Source of the DNA: HK1 sp965202735 | GTDB taxonomy: Bacteria > Pseudomonadota > Gammaproteobacteria > HK1 | Direction of reading: 5' to 3' | DNA length: 64,000 bases | Assembly: GCA_965202735.1 (NCBI GenBank) | Contig: OZ241844.1 | Location: forward strand, 682,001 to 746,000 | In this document: in pieces, positions 35,975-45,900 of the stretch | How positions within the stretch are numbered: position 1 is the first letter of the stretch | How the letters are laid out: the number at the start of each line of letters is the position of its first letter | Translations under genes and position numbers: made by a program | The notes under the pieces: generated by a model | The model's input: the letters and a program-made list of their open reading frames with translations, nothing else | Told to the model about the DNA's origin: nothing | Databases searched by the model: none

Positions 35975-36817
35975 ATGGACCCCGACCGCTACTGCGTCGA
36001 CCAGGCGGCGCCGCCGGGATCGGCGCTCCACTACGCCACCCTCTACGCGGGCGCCCGCGAGCGTGGCGCCATCGTCGCGATCCAGGCCCTCCGGCACTCG
36101 CTGGTCGCGATCGTCGAGACCATCGCCGACCCGCACGTCCGGGCCGCGAAGCTGAGCTGGTGGAGCGGAGAGATCCTGCGCGCGCGCGACGGCCGCCCGC
36201 GCCACCCGGTCCCGGTGGCGATTGTCCGGCACTGCGGAGAGGGGCTCTGGCGCCGGGCGGAGGTGCTCGCGATGTTCTCGGCCGTCGCCCGCGCTTCGGC
36301 CGAGGGCGGATTCCCGTGCGGGGCGGCGCGGGACGAATTCTGCGAGCGCGTCGGGGGCGGCGCGGCGCGGCTGTGCGCGGCGGCGACGGCGGCGACGGCG
36401 GCGACGGCGGCGGGCGGCGACGCGCCGCAAGGCGTCGGCGCGATCGGCGCCGCGCTCGAGCGCGCACTCCTCGCCGGCGCTCCGAGCGTGCGTTCCGGGA
36501 TGCGGCGCATTCCGGCGCCGGCGCGGAAGCCGGCCGGTGGCGGCGGACCCGGTGGTCCCGGGACCGGCCCGGGGGCGATTGCCGAGGAGCGCGCCCGAGC
36601 GCACCAGGCGCTGGCCGATGCGGTGCGCGGCGCGGCGCGGCGCGCGGGACCGGCTTCGCTCGTCTATCGCACGCTCGCGTACATCCAGCTTGCGGCGCTC
36701 GCGGCCGCGCTCCGGAGGCGGGCCGCGAGGGCGCCGTCCAGCGTGTCGATCTCGCCGATCCGGAAGCTGTGGATCGCGTGGCGGGCTTCGCGCGGGGCGG
36801 AACGGGCCGATCTCTAG
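35975..36817 (+). CDS. Squalene/phytoene synthase-like protein (divergent)
   Basis: 280 residues, related to the trans-isoprenyl diphosphate synthases of the squalene/phytoene family (ALRHSLVAIVETIADPHVRAAKLSWWSGEI, AYIQLAALAAALRRR). Of the two Asp-rich motifs that bind diphosphate in true synthases, the first (DxxxD) reads VETIADPHV, so it is at best partial, and I see no clear second motif. A central Ala/Thr/Gly tract (AAATAATAATAAGGDAP) is unusual. It starts 13 bases after the phosphatase and 6 bases before yciK, hence is part of that operon. An enzyme with altered function or a non-catalytic homologue; ubiquinone-related roles are conceivable. Confidence 0.65.
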   Translation: MDPDRYCVDQAAPPGSALHYATLYAGARERGAIVAIQALRHSLVAIVETIADPHVRAAKLSWWSGEILRARDGRPRHPVPVAIVRHCGEGLWRRAEVLAMFSAVARASAEGGFPCGAARDEFCERVGGGAARLCAAATAATAATAAGGDAPQGVGAIGAALERALLAGAPSVRSGMRRIPAPARKPAGGGGPGGPGTGPGAIAEERARAHQALADAVRGAARRAGPASLVYRTLAYIQLAALAAALRRRAARAPSSVSISPIRKLWIAWRASRGAERADL

Positions 36818-36823
36818 CGCGCC

Positions 36824-37579
36824 ATGGCCACGTCGATCCCGGGCGACTACCGCCCCGCTCCCGGCGCCTTCTCGGGGCGGGTCGTGCTCGTGACCGGCGC
36901 CGGAGGCGGGCTCGGGCGCAGCGTCGCGCTCGGCGCCGCCCGACACGGCGCCGAGGTCGTCCTCCTCGGACGCACGGTGCGCAAGCTCGAGGCCACCCAC
37001 GACCGGATCGTCGAGTCCGGAAGCCCGCCTCCCGCCATCTATCCGATGGACCTGTCGGGGGCGGGGCCCGACGACTACGCGGACCTGGCGCGCCGCGTGG
37101 ACGGGGCGTACGGACGGCTCCACGGCATCGTGCACGCCGCCGCCGCGTTCCCGGGGCTCGCGCCGCTCGCGCACCTGGAGCCCGAGGACTGGGTGCGCAC
37201 CGTCCACGTGAACCTGACCGCGCCGTTCCTGGTCACCCGGGCCTGCCTGCCCCTGCTCCAGCGCGTGCCCGACGCCGCGGTCGTGTTCGTGGGCGATGCT
37301 CCCGGCCGGCGCCCCCGTGCCTACTGGGGCGCATACGCGGTGTCGAAGCTCGCGCTCGAGGGGCTGGCGGGGGTGCTGGCCGAGGAGGTCGAGTCCGCCC
37401 GCACGCCGCGGGTCGCCTGCGTCAGTCCCGGCCCGATGCGGACCGGGCTGCGCCGCAGGGCCTTTCCCGCGGAGCCCCCGGACGCCGCGGCCGACCCCGA
37501 CGCGGCGGCCGGGGCCCTGCTCTTCGCCCTCGACCCCGCCGCATCGATCGCGCACGGCGCGAGCGTGGGCATCGGGTGA
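36824..37579 (+). CDS. yciK: YciK-type short-chain dehydrogenase
   Basis: SDR oxidoreductase of 251 residues. Nucleotide motif TGAGGGLGRSVALGAARHG, structural NVNLTAPF-like segment (VHVNLTAPFLVTR), catalytic Tyr-Lys in YWGAYAVSKLALEG, with Ser replaced by Asp-Ala in VVFVGDAPGRR as is common in YciK. Substrate unknown. Gene order mtaD-ubiG-phosphatase-yciK matches pseudomonads apart from the inserted synthase-like gene. Confidence 0.88.
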   Translation: MATSIPGDYRPAPGAFSGRVVLVTGAGGGLGRSVALGAARHGAEVVLLGRTVRKLEATHDRIVESGSPPPAIYPMDLSGAGPDDYADLARRVDGAYGRLHGIVHAAAAFPGLAPLAHLEPEDWVRTVHVNLTAPFLVTRACLPLLQRVPDAAVVFVGDAPGRRPRAYWGAYAVSKLALEGLAGVLAEEVESARTPRVACVSPGPMRTGLRRRAFPAEPPDAAADPDAAAGALLFALDPAASIAHGASVGIG

Positions 37580-37658
37580 GCCGGAAGGATGCGCCGGCAG
37601 CCGGAACGTGCGCGCGGAGCCGGGTCCCGGCGCCGGGCACCGCGCGCTCCCTCTTCGG

Positions 37659-39149
37659 TCATTCCGTCCGGCGGCCCGCCCGGTGGCGGGGCTGTGCGTC
37701 CGCCCGTCCTCGAGCGGACGCGGCTCGGGGTATGCTTCCAGGCCGGGACGCGTCGTCCGCCTCCTTCCCGAACAGCCGCACCCTGGCGCCGGTCAGCATC
37801 GCCGCGAGCCGCTGGCGGATGGCCCACAGGCAGACGAGCGAGGGGATCACCATCAGCGTCGTGATCACGAAGAACGTGCCCCAGTCGCCGTCCAGCCAGT
37901 CGACCAGGGCCCCCGACGAGGCCGCGAACAGGGTCCTCCCGGCGGTGCCCATCGAGGCGAGCAGCGCATACTGGGTGGCGGTATAGGTCCGGTCCACCAG
38001 CATCGAGATGAAGGCGACGAAGGTCACCGTCGCGAACGAGCTCGTGAGGTCGTCCATCACCACCGCCACCGCGAACAGCGGCTCCGACTTCCCCGTCCAG
38101 GCGAGGACGGAGAACAGCAGGTTGGTCGCGGCCATCGCGACCCCCGCCGCGAACATGGCGCGCACCAGGCCGATCCGGATCGCGACGAGTCCGCCCAGCA
38201 CGGTGAACGTCACCGTCGTGACCCAGCCCAGCCCCTTGGAGTACAGGGCGATGTCGGACTTCGAGAACCCGATCTCCCGGTAGAAGACGATGGACATGCG
38301 GCCCAGGAACGCCTCGCCGATCTTGAACAGGAAGATGAAGCCGAGCACCGCGGCGGCGATGGCGACGCCGTTGCGCCGGAAGAAGCTCATCAGCGGACCG
38401 AGCACCGTGCCGGCGAGCCAGACGCCGGCGCGGCCGAACGCGCCCGGAAGGCCGATGTGCGAGGCGACCGCGCCTTCGTCTTCGGCCTGGGCCGCAATCC
38501 GCGCCGCGGCCGGCGGCTCGCGCACGAACATCAGCCCGATGCCGCAGAGCACGACCACCACTCCGAGCACGAGGAAGGTCGCCTGCCAGTAGTCCCCGAC
38601 CCCGGCGTTCTCGAACGCGGTCGCCGTCTCCAGCGCGACGATCCCGCCCAGCTTGTACCCCGTCCACCAGCCCACCACCGCGGTGGCCGCCGCCGCCGCC
38701 ATCGCCTCGCCTTCCGACGTTCCGATCTGCTCGATCCGCAGCGCGTCGATGGTGATGTCCTGGGTCGCGGACGCGATGGCGATGACCAGACCGACGGCGA
38801 CCACGCCCGCGAGGTTCGCCGCCGGGTCCAGCATGCTCCACGCGGCGAGGCACAGCAGTATCACGGCCTGCAGGGCGACGATCCACGCCCGGCGGTGGCC
38901 GAGCCGATCGGTCAGCCACGGCAGCCGGACCCGGTCGATGAGCGGCGCCCACAGGAAGTTGAACGCGTAGACCCCGAAGATCAGCCCGGCCCACCCGATG
39001 GCGGTGCGGCTCAGCCCGTCCTCCTTCAGCCACAGGCTCAGCGCGCTGCCGATGAGGACCCAGGGAAAGCCGCTGATGATCCCGAGCAGCAGGATGCGGG
39101 CCATCCGCCGCTCGAGGTAGACCGAAAGCGATTGTGCGATGCTCTGCAT
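37659..39149 (-). CDS. AmpG-family MFS permease
   Basis: About 496 residues, 12-14 helices, major facilitator superfamily. AmpG-like features: RILLLGIISGFPWVLIGSAL near the start, GLIFGVYAFNFLWAPLIDR, and the ATQDITIDALRIE segment typical of the family. In other bacteria AmpG imports GlcNAc-anhydroMurNAc muropeptides. The ATG at 39149 (MQSIAQSLSVYLERR) has a GGAAGGG site; a longer frame start at 39314 adds 55 unlikely residues. The C-terminal 40 residues are hydrophilic and Arg-rich. Confidence 0.85.
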   Translation of the reverse strand: MQSIAQSLSVYLERRMARILLLGIISGFPWVLIGSALSLWLKEDGLSRTAIGWAGLIFGVYAFNFLWAPLIDRVRLPWLTDRLGHRRAWIVALQAVILLCLAAWSMLDPAANLAGVVAVGLVIAIASATQDITIDALRIEQIGTSEGEAMAAAAATAVVGWWTGYKLGGIVALETATAFENAGVGDYWQATFLVLGVVVVLCGIGLMFVREPPAAARIAAQAEDEGAVASHIGLPGAFGRAGVWLAGTVLGPLMSFFRRNGVAIAAAVLGFIFLFKIGEAFLGRMSIVFYREIGFSKSDIALYSKGLGWVTTVTFTVLGGLVAIRIGLVRAMFAAGVAMAATNLLFSVLAWTGKSEPLFAVAVVMDDLTSSFATVTFVAFISMLVDRTYTATQYALLASMGTAGRTLFAASSGALVDWLDGDWGTFFVITTLMVIPSLVCLWAIRQRLAAMLTGARVRLFGKEADDASRPGSIPRAASARGRADAQPRHRAGRRTE

Positions 39150-39249
39150 GTCGTCCCTTCCGTACGGGCGCATCGGGGGCTCGGGAGCGCGGGACCGGGC
39201 TCGGGGATGGCCGGTCCGCAGCGTATCGCCCGCCGCGGGCGGGGTCCCG

Positions 39250-41904
39250 TCAGCGCGCGGAGCCCGCCAGCACCGCCTTGCCGGCGGCAAGATCGCGAAG
39301 AAGCTCCTCGTCACCGACGGACACGCCCAGCTCTTCGGCCTTCGTTCGCTTCGAGCCCGGATTCTCGCCGGCCACGACCAGGGTGGTCTTCCGGCTGACG
39401 CTGGAGACCACCCGGCCGCCGTGCCGCTCGATCAGCGCGGTCGCCTCCTCGCGGCTCATGCCGGGAAGGGTTCCGGTCAGCACGATCCTCATTCCGGTGA
39501 GCGTGGACGACCCGGTGTCCTCCCATCGCGGCGCGACGCCCCGTCTCCCGAGCAGCTCGTCCAGGAACTCGCGGTTCGTTGCGTCGTCGAAGAACGACGC
39601 CACCGAGTCGGCGACCTCCTCCCCGATCTCGTGCACCTCGCAGAGCGATTCGCGCGTCGCGGCCCTGACCCGATCGACGGAGCCGTACCGCGCGGCGAGC
39701 ACGCGGGCGACGTGCGTCCCGACGTTCGGGATGCCGAGGGCGAACAGGAAGCGGTCCAGCCTCGCGGTCCGGCTCGCCTCCACCTGCCTCAGAAGGTTGC
39801 CGGCGGACGTCTCTCCGAACGGCCTCCGCATCGAGACTCCGGGAGGCAGTCCGAGCAGCGCGTCGACGTCGAGGTCGAACACGTCCGAGGCCCGGGACAC
39901 GAGCCCTTCGCGCACGAGGGCCCGGACCGCCTCCCCGCCGAGGCCCCTGATGCCGAACGCCCTCGCCAGGCGCAGGACGCCGCGCTCCGCACCGGCGTGG
40001 TCCGGCCCGGCCATCCGGCCGCCGTCCCGCACGTCGCCGGCGATGGCCGGAGCGTCGTCGCCACGCCACACCCCCTTCTCGACGAGGTCCCGCACCAGGG
40101 CCCGGCTCGCGGGCTCGCGCAGCGCCGCGAGGATTGCCCGGGCCCGGCGTGCGCCGACTCCCGGCGCCGTGGCGAGGCGCGCCTCGCCGTCCTCGATCTC
40201 CGCCAGCGAGGAGAACTCCGCGGCGATCGCCTCCGCCGTCGAAGCCCCGACGCCGGGGAGGTCCAGGGCCGGGAGCAGCCGTGCGAGGTCCACGTCGCGC
40301 ACCGAGGCCAGCCGCTCGACGAGGTCGCGGGCGCTGCGCTCGTGGAATGCGGCGCGCTCCACCTGGACGGGCGGCAGGCCGAGCAGTTGCTCGCGGGTCA
40401 GCGCATAGAGATCGGCCGGCGTCTCCACGAGCCGGCTCCCGAGCAGCACCGCGACCAGCTTCTCCCCGAGGGTGTCGATGTCCATCGCGCCCCTGCCCGC
40501 GAAGTGGACGATGCGCGCATGGCGCTGGGCAGGGCATTTCCAGCCGCCGGTGCACAGGTGGTATGCCCCCTGGGAGCGCACCGGCGCGCGGCACGCCGGG
40601 CACTGCGAAGGCATCGTCCAGAGCTCGTCCTCCGAAGTCCGTTTCCGCTCGGGCACGTCGACCACCTGCGGGATCACGTCCCCCGCTCTCTGGACCCGGA
40701 CCCGGTCCCCGCGCCGCACCCCCAGGTCCCGCACGAACCCCTCGTTGTGCAGGGTGGCGCGGCTCACCGTCACCCCCGAGACCAGCACCGGGCGCAGGAG
40801 GGCGACCGGAGTGAGCTTGCCGGTGCGGCCGACCTGCACGACGATGTCGTTCAGCTCGGTGACCTCCTGCCTCGGTGCGAACTTGAAGGCGACCGCCCAC
40901 CGGGGGCTCCTGGAGCGCTCGCCGAGCTCGCGCTGGTCGGCGAGCCGGTCGACCTTCACCACGGCGCCGTCGAGCTCCACCGCGAGCCGGTCGCGCACCT
41001 GCACGAGCGCGTGGTGGTAGGCGATGATGTCGTCCGCCGAAGCGCCCCGCGAGGACCACGCGAGACGGTCGTCCCCGCTCCCTCCGATCGGCATTCGGGG
41101 CGCGACCCGAAACCCGAACCGGGACAACGCGGCGAGCACGCCGGCCTGGGTCTCCGGAGCGTCGTCCGTATCCGGCTCCCACAGCAGGACGTCGTATCCG
41201 TACAGCGAGAGCGGACGGGACCGGGCCACGCCGGAATCGAGCTGCCGCAGCGCGCCGGCGGCCGCGTTTCGCGGGTTCTTGAACGGCTCCCCGCCCTCGG
41301 CGACGAGTGCGCGGTTCATGCGCTCGAAGTCCGCGACGGGGAACACCGCCTCCCCGCGCACCGCGAGCCGTTCCGGCACGAACGGCCCGGCAAGCCGCAG
41401 CGGCAGCGACCCGATCGTGCGGAGGTTGGCGGTGATGTCCTCCCCGGTCCGGCCGTTGCCGCGCGTGGAGCCGCGGCTGAACACCCCCCGGTCGTATACC
41501 AGCTCCACCGAGAGCCCGTCGTACTTCGGCTCCAGGGAGTACTCGACGGACTCCCTCCCGAGCTCGCGCTCCATGCGCCGGCAGAAGTCCCGCAGCTCCG
41601 CCTCGTCCTGGATGCTGTCCAGGGACAGGAGCGGGGCGACATGCCCGACCTCGGCGAAGGCGTCGGAGACTCCGCCCCCGACCCGCCGGGTCGGCGAATC
41701 GGGGGCTGCGAGCGGCGGATACTCCTCTTCGAGGGTCAGCAGCTCACGGAACAGGCGGTCGTACTCGGAGTCCTCGATCTCGGGATCGTCGAGCACGTAG
41801 TAGCGATGATCGTGATGCCGCACCCGGTCGGCGAGCACCCCGTGACGCTCTCTGGCGCGAGCCGGGACCTCCGGCCGCGCCGGCATCAGGTCTCGCCGCG
41901 GCAT
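39250..41904 (-). CDS. ligA: NAD-dependent DNA ligase LigA with duplicated HhH region
   Basis: 884 residues against about 670 in E. coli. Order: Ia domain (HHDHRYYVLDDPEIEDSEYD, 30-49), adenylation domain with Lys127 in EPKYDG, OB fold, four-Cys zinc finger (Cys435, 438, 451, 457), a first helix-hairpin-helix block (about 475-612, with LPGVGAS and APGVGAR), a linker, a second block (about 645-790, with LGIPNVGT and VHEIGEE), and a BRCT domain (about 800-884). The two blocks share DLYALTREQLLGLPP versus DVFDLDVDALLGLPP. The catalytic core is intact. Downstream of smc and zipA, as in Pseudomonas. Confidence 0.95.
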   Translation of the reverse strand: MPRRDLMPARPEVPARARERHGVLADRVRHHDHRYYVLDDPEIEDSEYDRLFRELLTLEEEYPPLAAPDSPTRRVGGGVSDAFAEVGHVAPLLSLDSIQDEAELRDFCRRMERELGRESVEYSLEPKYDGLSVELVYDRGVFSRGSTRGNGRTGEDITANLRTIGSLPLRLAGPFVPERLAVRGEAVFPVADFERMNRALVAEGGEPFKNPRNAAAGALRQLDSGVARSRPLSLYGYDVLLWEPDTDDAPETQAGVLAALSRFGFRVAPRMPIGGSGDDRLAWSSRGASADDIIAYHHALVQVRDRLAVELDGAVVKVDRLADQRELGERSRSPRWAVAFKFAPRQEVTELNDIVVQVGRTGKLTPVALLRPVLVSGVTVSRATLHNEGFVRDLGVRRGDRVRVQRAGDVIPQVVDVPERKRTSEDELWTMPSQCPACRAPVRSQGAYHLCTGGWKCPAQRHARIVHFAGRGAMDIDTLGEKLVAVLLGSRLVETPADLYALTREQLLGLPPVQVERAAFHERSARDLVERLASVRDVDLARLLPALDLPGVGASTAEAIAAEFSSLAEIEDGEARLATAPGVGARRARAILAALREPASRALVRDLVEKGVWRGDDAPAIAGDVRDGGRMAGPDHAGAERGVLRLARAFGIRGLGGEAVRALVREGLVSRASDVFDLDVDALLGLPPGVSMRRPFGETSAGNLLRQVEASRTARLDRFLFALGIPNVGTHVARVLAARYGSVDRVRAATRESLCEVHEIGEEVADSVASFFDDATNREFLDELLGRRGVAPRWEDTGSSTLTGMRIVLTGTLPGMSREEATALIERHGGRVVSSVSRKTTLVVAGENPGSKRTKAEELGVSVGDEELLRDLAAGKAVLAGSAR

Positions 41905-41934
41905 GCGGCGGCCTCTCCCGGCCCGGTCACCCCA

Positions 41935-42900
41935 TCAGTCCCGGATCCGGTCCTGCCGCAGGGCGTCCGCGATCTTCTCGCGCAGGTGATTCTCGGCCTG
42001 GGCGGTCAGCGTGCTCCGGGTCTCGTCGCACACCGCCGCGTCGATCCGCCGCGCGAGGCGGCGGCTGACCGCGACCATGGCGTTGAGGGTCCTGAACGCG
42101 GTCGCCCCGTCCCGCGGAACGCTCATGAACGTGACGAGCCCCGGCGTCTCCATGCCGGGCAGCTCCTCCGGGTCCAGCAGCCCGGGCTCGACCATGTTGG
42201 CCGCCCCGAACACCACGGACGGCTCCGCATCGTCGCGCCAGTAGTAGAGCCGCATCAGGCCCGGGCGAAAGCCCTGCTCCACGAGGGACTCGAGAACCAT
42301 CCGGCCGGACACCCGCTCCTGCTTCGCGACCAGGGTGAGATAGACGAGCGGGCGCGTCATGTCCACCGAGAGAGGCCGCGCGGCGGCGGCGGCGATCGGC
42401 CGGACCGCGCCGGCATCCGCAATCGACTCCGCGCCGGCGCCGTCCTCCGGCCGCCCGGACATCGGCGGCCCGGACACCGCGCCATCCTTCCGGGCCCCGG
42501 GCGCCGCCGGCCCGTCCGGCGCGTCGCGGTACCCGGGCCCGGGCGCCGCCGGCTCGTCCACGGTGCCGTCGATGGTGCTCTCGTAGGTGGCCCGGAGACC
42601 GGCGAGGATGCCGAAGTCGACGGACAGCTCCGCGTCCGATGTCTCGCGGCCCGGCGTGAACATTCCGCCCAGCCCGCCGACATCGGCGTCGGTGTCCGCC
42701 GCGGCGCGCCCCGCACCGGGCTCGGGCGGTGCGCGAGCGACCGGAACGACCACCCAGTCGTCCTTCGATTCCAGCGAGGCGGGCTCCAGCTCCTCCGCCC
42801 GCCTCGCCGCGGCCTGGCGGCGCGCGCGGCGGGCGTACGCGCAGACCACGGCCACGACGACGATTCCCGCGATCACCAGTGCGATCCGAAGGTCGTCCAT
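41935..42900 (-). CDS. zipA: Cell division protein ZipA
   Basis: Inner-membrane FtsZ tether, gammaproteobacteria-specific. 321 residues: N-terminal anchor (LRIALVIAGIVVVAVVCAYA), a positively charged stretch, a Pro/Gly/Ala-rich linker (about 60-180), and the C-terminal FtsZ-binding domain (VYLTLVAKQERVSGRMVLES, GLVTFMSVPRDG). Three bases after smc and 30 before ligA, one operon. Confidence 0.92.
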   Translation of the reverse strand: MDDLRIALVIAGIVVVAVVCAYARRARRQAAARRAEELEPASLESKDDWVVVPVARAPPEPGAGRAAADTDADVGGLGGMFTPGRETSDAELSVDFGILAGLRATYESTIDGTVDEPAAPGPGYRDAPDGPAAPGARKDGAVSGPPMSGRPEDGAGAESIADAGAVRPIAAAAARPLSVDMTRPLVYLTLVAKQERVSGRMVLESLVEQGFRPGLMRLYYWRDDAEPSVVFGAANMVEPGLLDPEELPGMETPGLVTFMSVPRDGATAFRTLNAMVAVSRRLARRIDAAVCDETRSTLTAQAENHLREKIADALRQDRIRD

Positions 42901-42903
42901 GCG

Positions 42904-45900
42904 TCAGCCTCCGTTGTCGACAGCCGTCACGCCCGGGCCCGCCGCCATCTCGAGCGCCCCCTCGACATCCACCGCGACCGGGCGGGAGACGCCGGGCTCG
43001 TTCATGGTGATGCCGACGAGCTGCCCGGCGATCTCCATCGTAATCTTGTTGTGCGTCACGAGCACGAGCTGGACCCGCTTCGCCATCTCCTCGACGAGCT
43101 CCCGGAAACGCCCGATGTTCGCGTCGTCCAGGGGTGCGTCGACCTCGTCGAGGAGACAGAACGGAGCGGGGTTCAGCTCGAAGATCGCGAAGACCAGCGC
43201 GATGGCGGTGAGCGCCTTCTCGCCGCCCGAGAGCGCCGCGATGCTCGTGTTCCGCTTGCCGGGCGGTCGCGCCATCACCGTCACGCCCGCCCCCGGCACA
43301 TCCTCGCCGGCGAGCCGCAGCGACGCGGCGCCACCCGCGAACAGGCGCGGGAACATCCTTCCCAGTCCGTCGTTGACCCGCTCGAAGGTCTCGCGAAAGC
43401 GGGTCCGGGTCTCCCGGTCAATCTTCTGAATCGCGGTGTCGAGGGTCGCGAGCGCCTCTTCCAGATCGGCATGCTGCGCGTCGAGGTAGCGCTTGCGCTC
43501 CGCGTGCTGCTCGTGCTCCTCGATGGCGGCGAGATTGATCGGTCCGAGCCGTGCGATCCGCCGCTCCATCGCCTCGATCTTTCCGGCCCAGGCGCCGGCC
43601 TCGGCCTCGGCGCCCACCCGGGCGAGCAGGACGTCGAGTCCCCGGCCCGCGGCGTCGAGACGTTCTTCCATGGTCCTGCGCAGCACGAGGGTCTCCTGAC
43701 TCTCCACCTTCACCCGTTCCAGCGCCTCGCGCTCCCTCTGCACTTCCGCCACCTGCCGCTGGCGGTCTTCGTCGGCGCCGCGCACCACGCCCTCGGCCCT
43801 TTCCGCCTCGGTCCGGGCCTCGCGCAGCACCGCTTCGAGCGACGCGCGGCGCGCGAGCTTCACGTCGAGGGCCCCGGTCGCCTCCGCCAGCGGCGCCTCG
43901 GTCTCCTCCAGCGCGGCGCGCAGGGTCCGCAGCCGCTCCTCGAGCTCCTCGAGCCGGTGCCGGTCCCGCCGACTCGCCTCCTCCGACGCGGCGAGGCGCG
44001 AACGTGCGCCTTCCATGCTCAGCTCCAGGGCATGCGCCTCCTCGCGGGCTCCCTGCCATCGTTCGCGGGCGAGCGAAAGCTGCCCGCGCCGCGCCCGGCG
44101 CCGTTCCTCGCACCGCGCCCGCTCCCCGGCAAGACGGGACGCCTCGTCCGACGAACGCTCCAGGCGCTCGCGCGCCGTCGCGAGCTTCCCGCGTTCGTCC
44201 CCCAGGCGCGCGGCGACATCCGCAAGCTCGCCGGCCAGCGCGCGGGAGCGGCGCGACGCCTGCTCCGCGGCGGCGGTCCGGGCCGCAAGGTCCGAACGCA
44301 GCGCGGCAGCGCGGCGATGGCCTTCGTTGAGGCCGTCCAGGGCGGAGGCGTAGCCGTCCTCGGCGCCGCGGAGCCGCTCCGACAGCGCGCTCGCCGAGCG
44401 CGCCCGCCCGCCCTCCTCCTCGCCCGCCCGCTCGATCTCCCGGGCCAGCGCCTCCAGCGCCCGCTCGCGCTCCAGCACCCCGTGCTCCTCGGGATCACCC
44501 CTCCGGACATGCATCCAGGTGGAGCCCAGCCACACCCCCTGCGCGGTGATGACACTGCCGCCCGGCGCGAGCCGCGCGCGGAGCCTGAATCCGTCCTCGA
44601 GGCTTTCGGCGCAGAGCACGCCATCGAGCATCCCCCCGATCGGCCAGTCGGTCTCGACCCTGGAACGCAGCGTCGCCCGACCGTCCTCGCCGGCCGCCTC
44701 CGCCGGCTCCGGGACGCGCGCATCCACGACGGTGAGCGACCCCTGCGCCAGCGTGGCGGCGGCGTCGGCCGCGACCGCCTCGAACTCGTCGGCCGGCACC
44801 GCCTGAAGACGCGCCCCGAGCACCGTCTCCACCGCGCGCTCCCAGCCCGGGGCGACCCGAATGGCCTGCGCGAGCCGAGGCGCGCCGGCGAGCCCCCTCG
44901 CCTCGATCCAGTCGGCGACCCCCCCGGCGCCGAGCGCCTCCCGCTGGAGCGCTTCGAGAGACGCGAGCCGGCCGCGGTGCTGGCCGAGCGCCTGGCGCGA
45001 GTCGTGAAGCGCCTGTTCCGCGCTCCGCACGGCCTCGCGCATCGCCCGCACCTCGTCGCGCGCGCGGGACTGCTCCGCCTCGGCCGCCTCCAGCTCGCGT
45101 TCCATCTCCGCGAGCCGGCGCCGGACCGGCTCCACCGCGCGGGCCAGCGCGTCCGGATCGATCCCGCCGTGCTCGCCTTCGAGCGCCCGGGCCCGGGCTT
45201 CGAGCTCGCCGATGGTCGATTCGAGATGCTGGATGCGGGTCTGCTCCGCGTGCGCGGTCCGGGCGGGCTCGCGCTCGCGTTCGCTCAAGGCTTCGAATTC
45301 CGCCTGCAGGGCATGCACGTCTTCCTCGATGCGGCCGAGCTCCCGCCGGGCGCCCGAGGAGCGCTCCCGGAGGTCCGCGAGCATGGGCTCCTCGCGCGCG
45401 AGCCGCGCCGCGATCTCTTCGCGCTGCTCTCGCTCGGCCTCGATCTGGCGTCGCGCGGCTTCCGCGCGCCCGGCCTCCTCGCGCAGGGCGCCGGTGATCT
45501 CCTCCCGGCGCCGGCGGACCGCCTGGATGGATTCCTCGGTGCGCGCGACCTCCGCTCCCGCGTCGATGACATCGCGGTAGCGGCGGTTGCAGGTATCCAC
45601 CGCATCGGTGTGCGCGGACCGGGCCTTCTCGAGCTCCGCTTCGGTCCGGCGCTGGCCGGCCAGCGCCGCATCCAGCCGGCCCTGCCGGTCCGCGACGCGT
45701 CCCGCATCGCGACCGGCCCGCTCGTCGAGCGAACGCCACTGGAGCGCGAGGTGCTCCGCCTCCAGCTCGCGCTGCTCCGCCTTGAGATCGCGGTACTTCG
45801 CGGCCGTGGCGGCCTGGCGCTCGAGGTGCGCCAGCCGCCGGGCAAGCTCGTCGCGCACATCGTTCAGCCGCTCGAGGTTCTCGAGCGTGTGGCGCATCCG

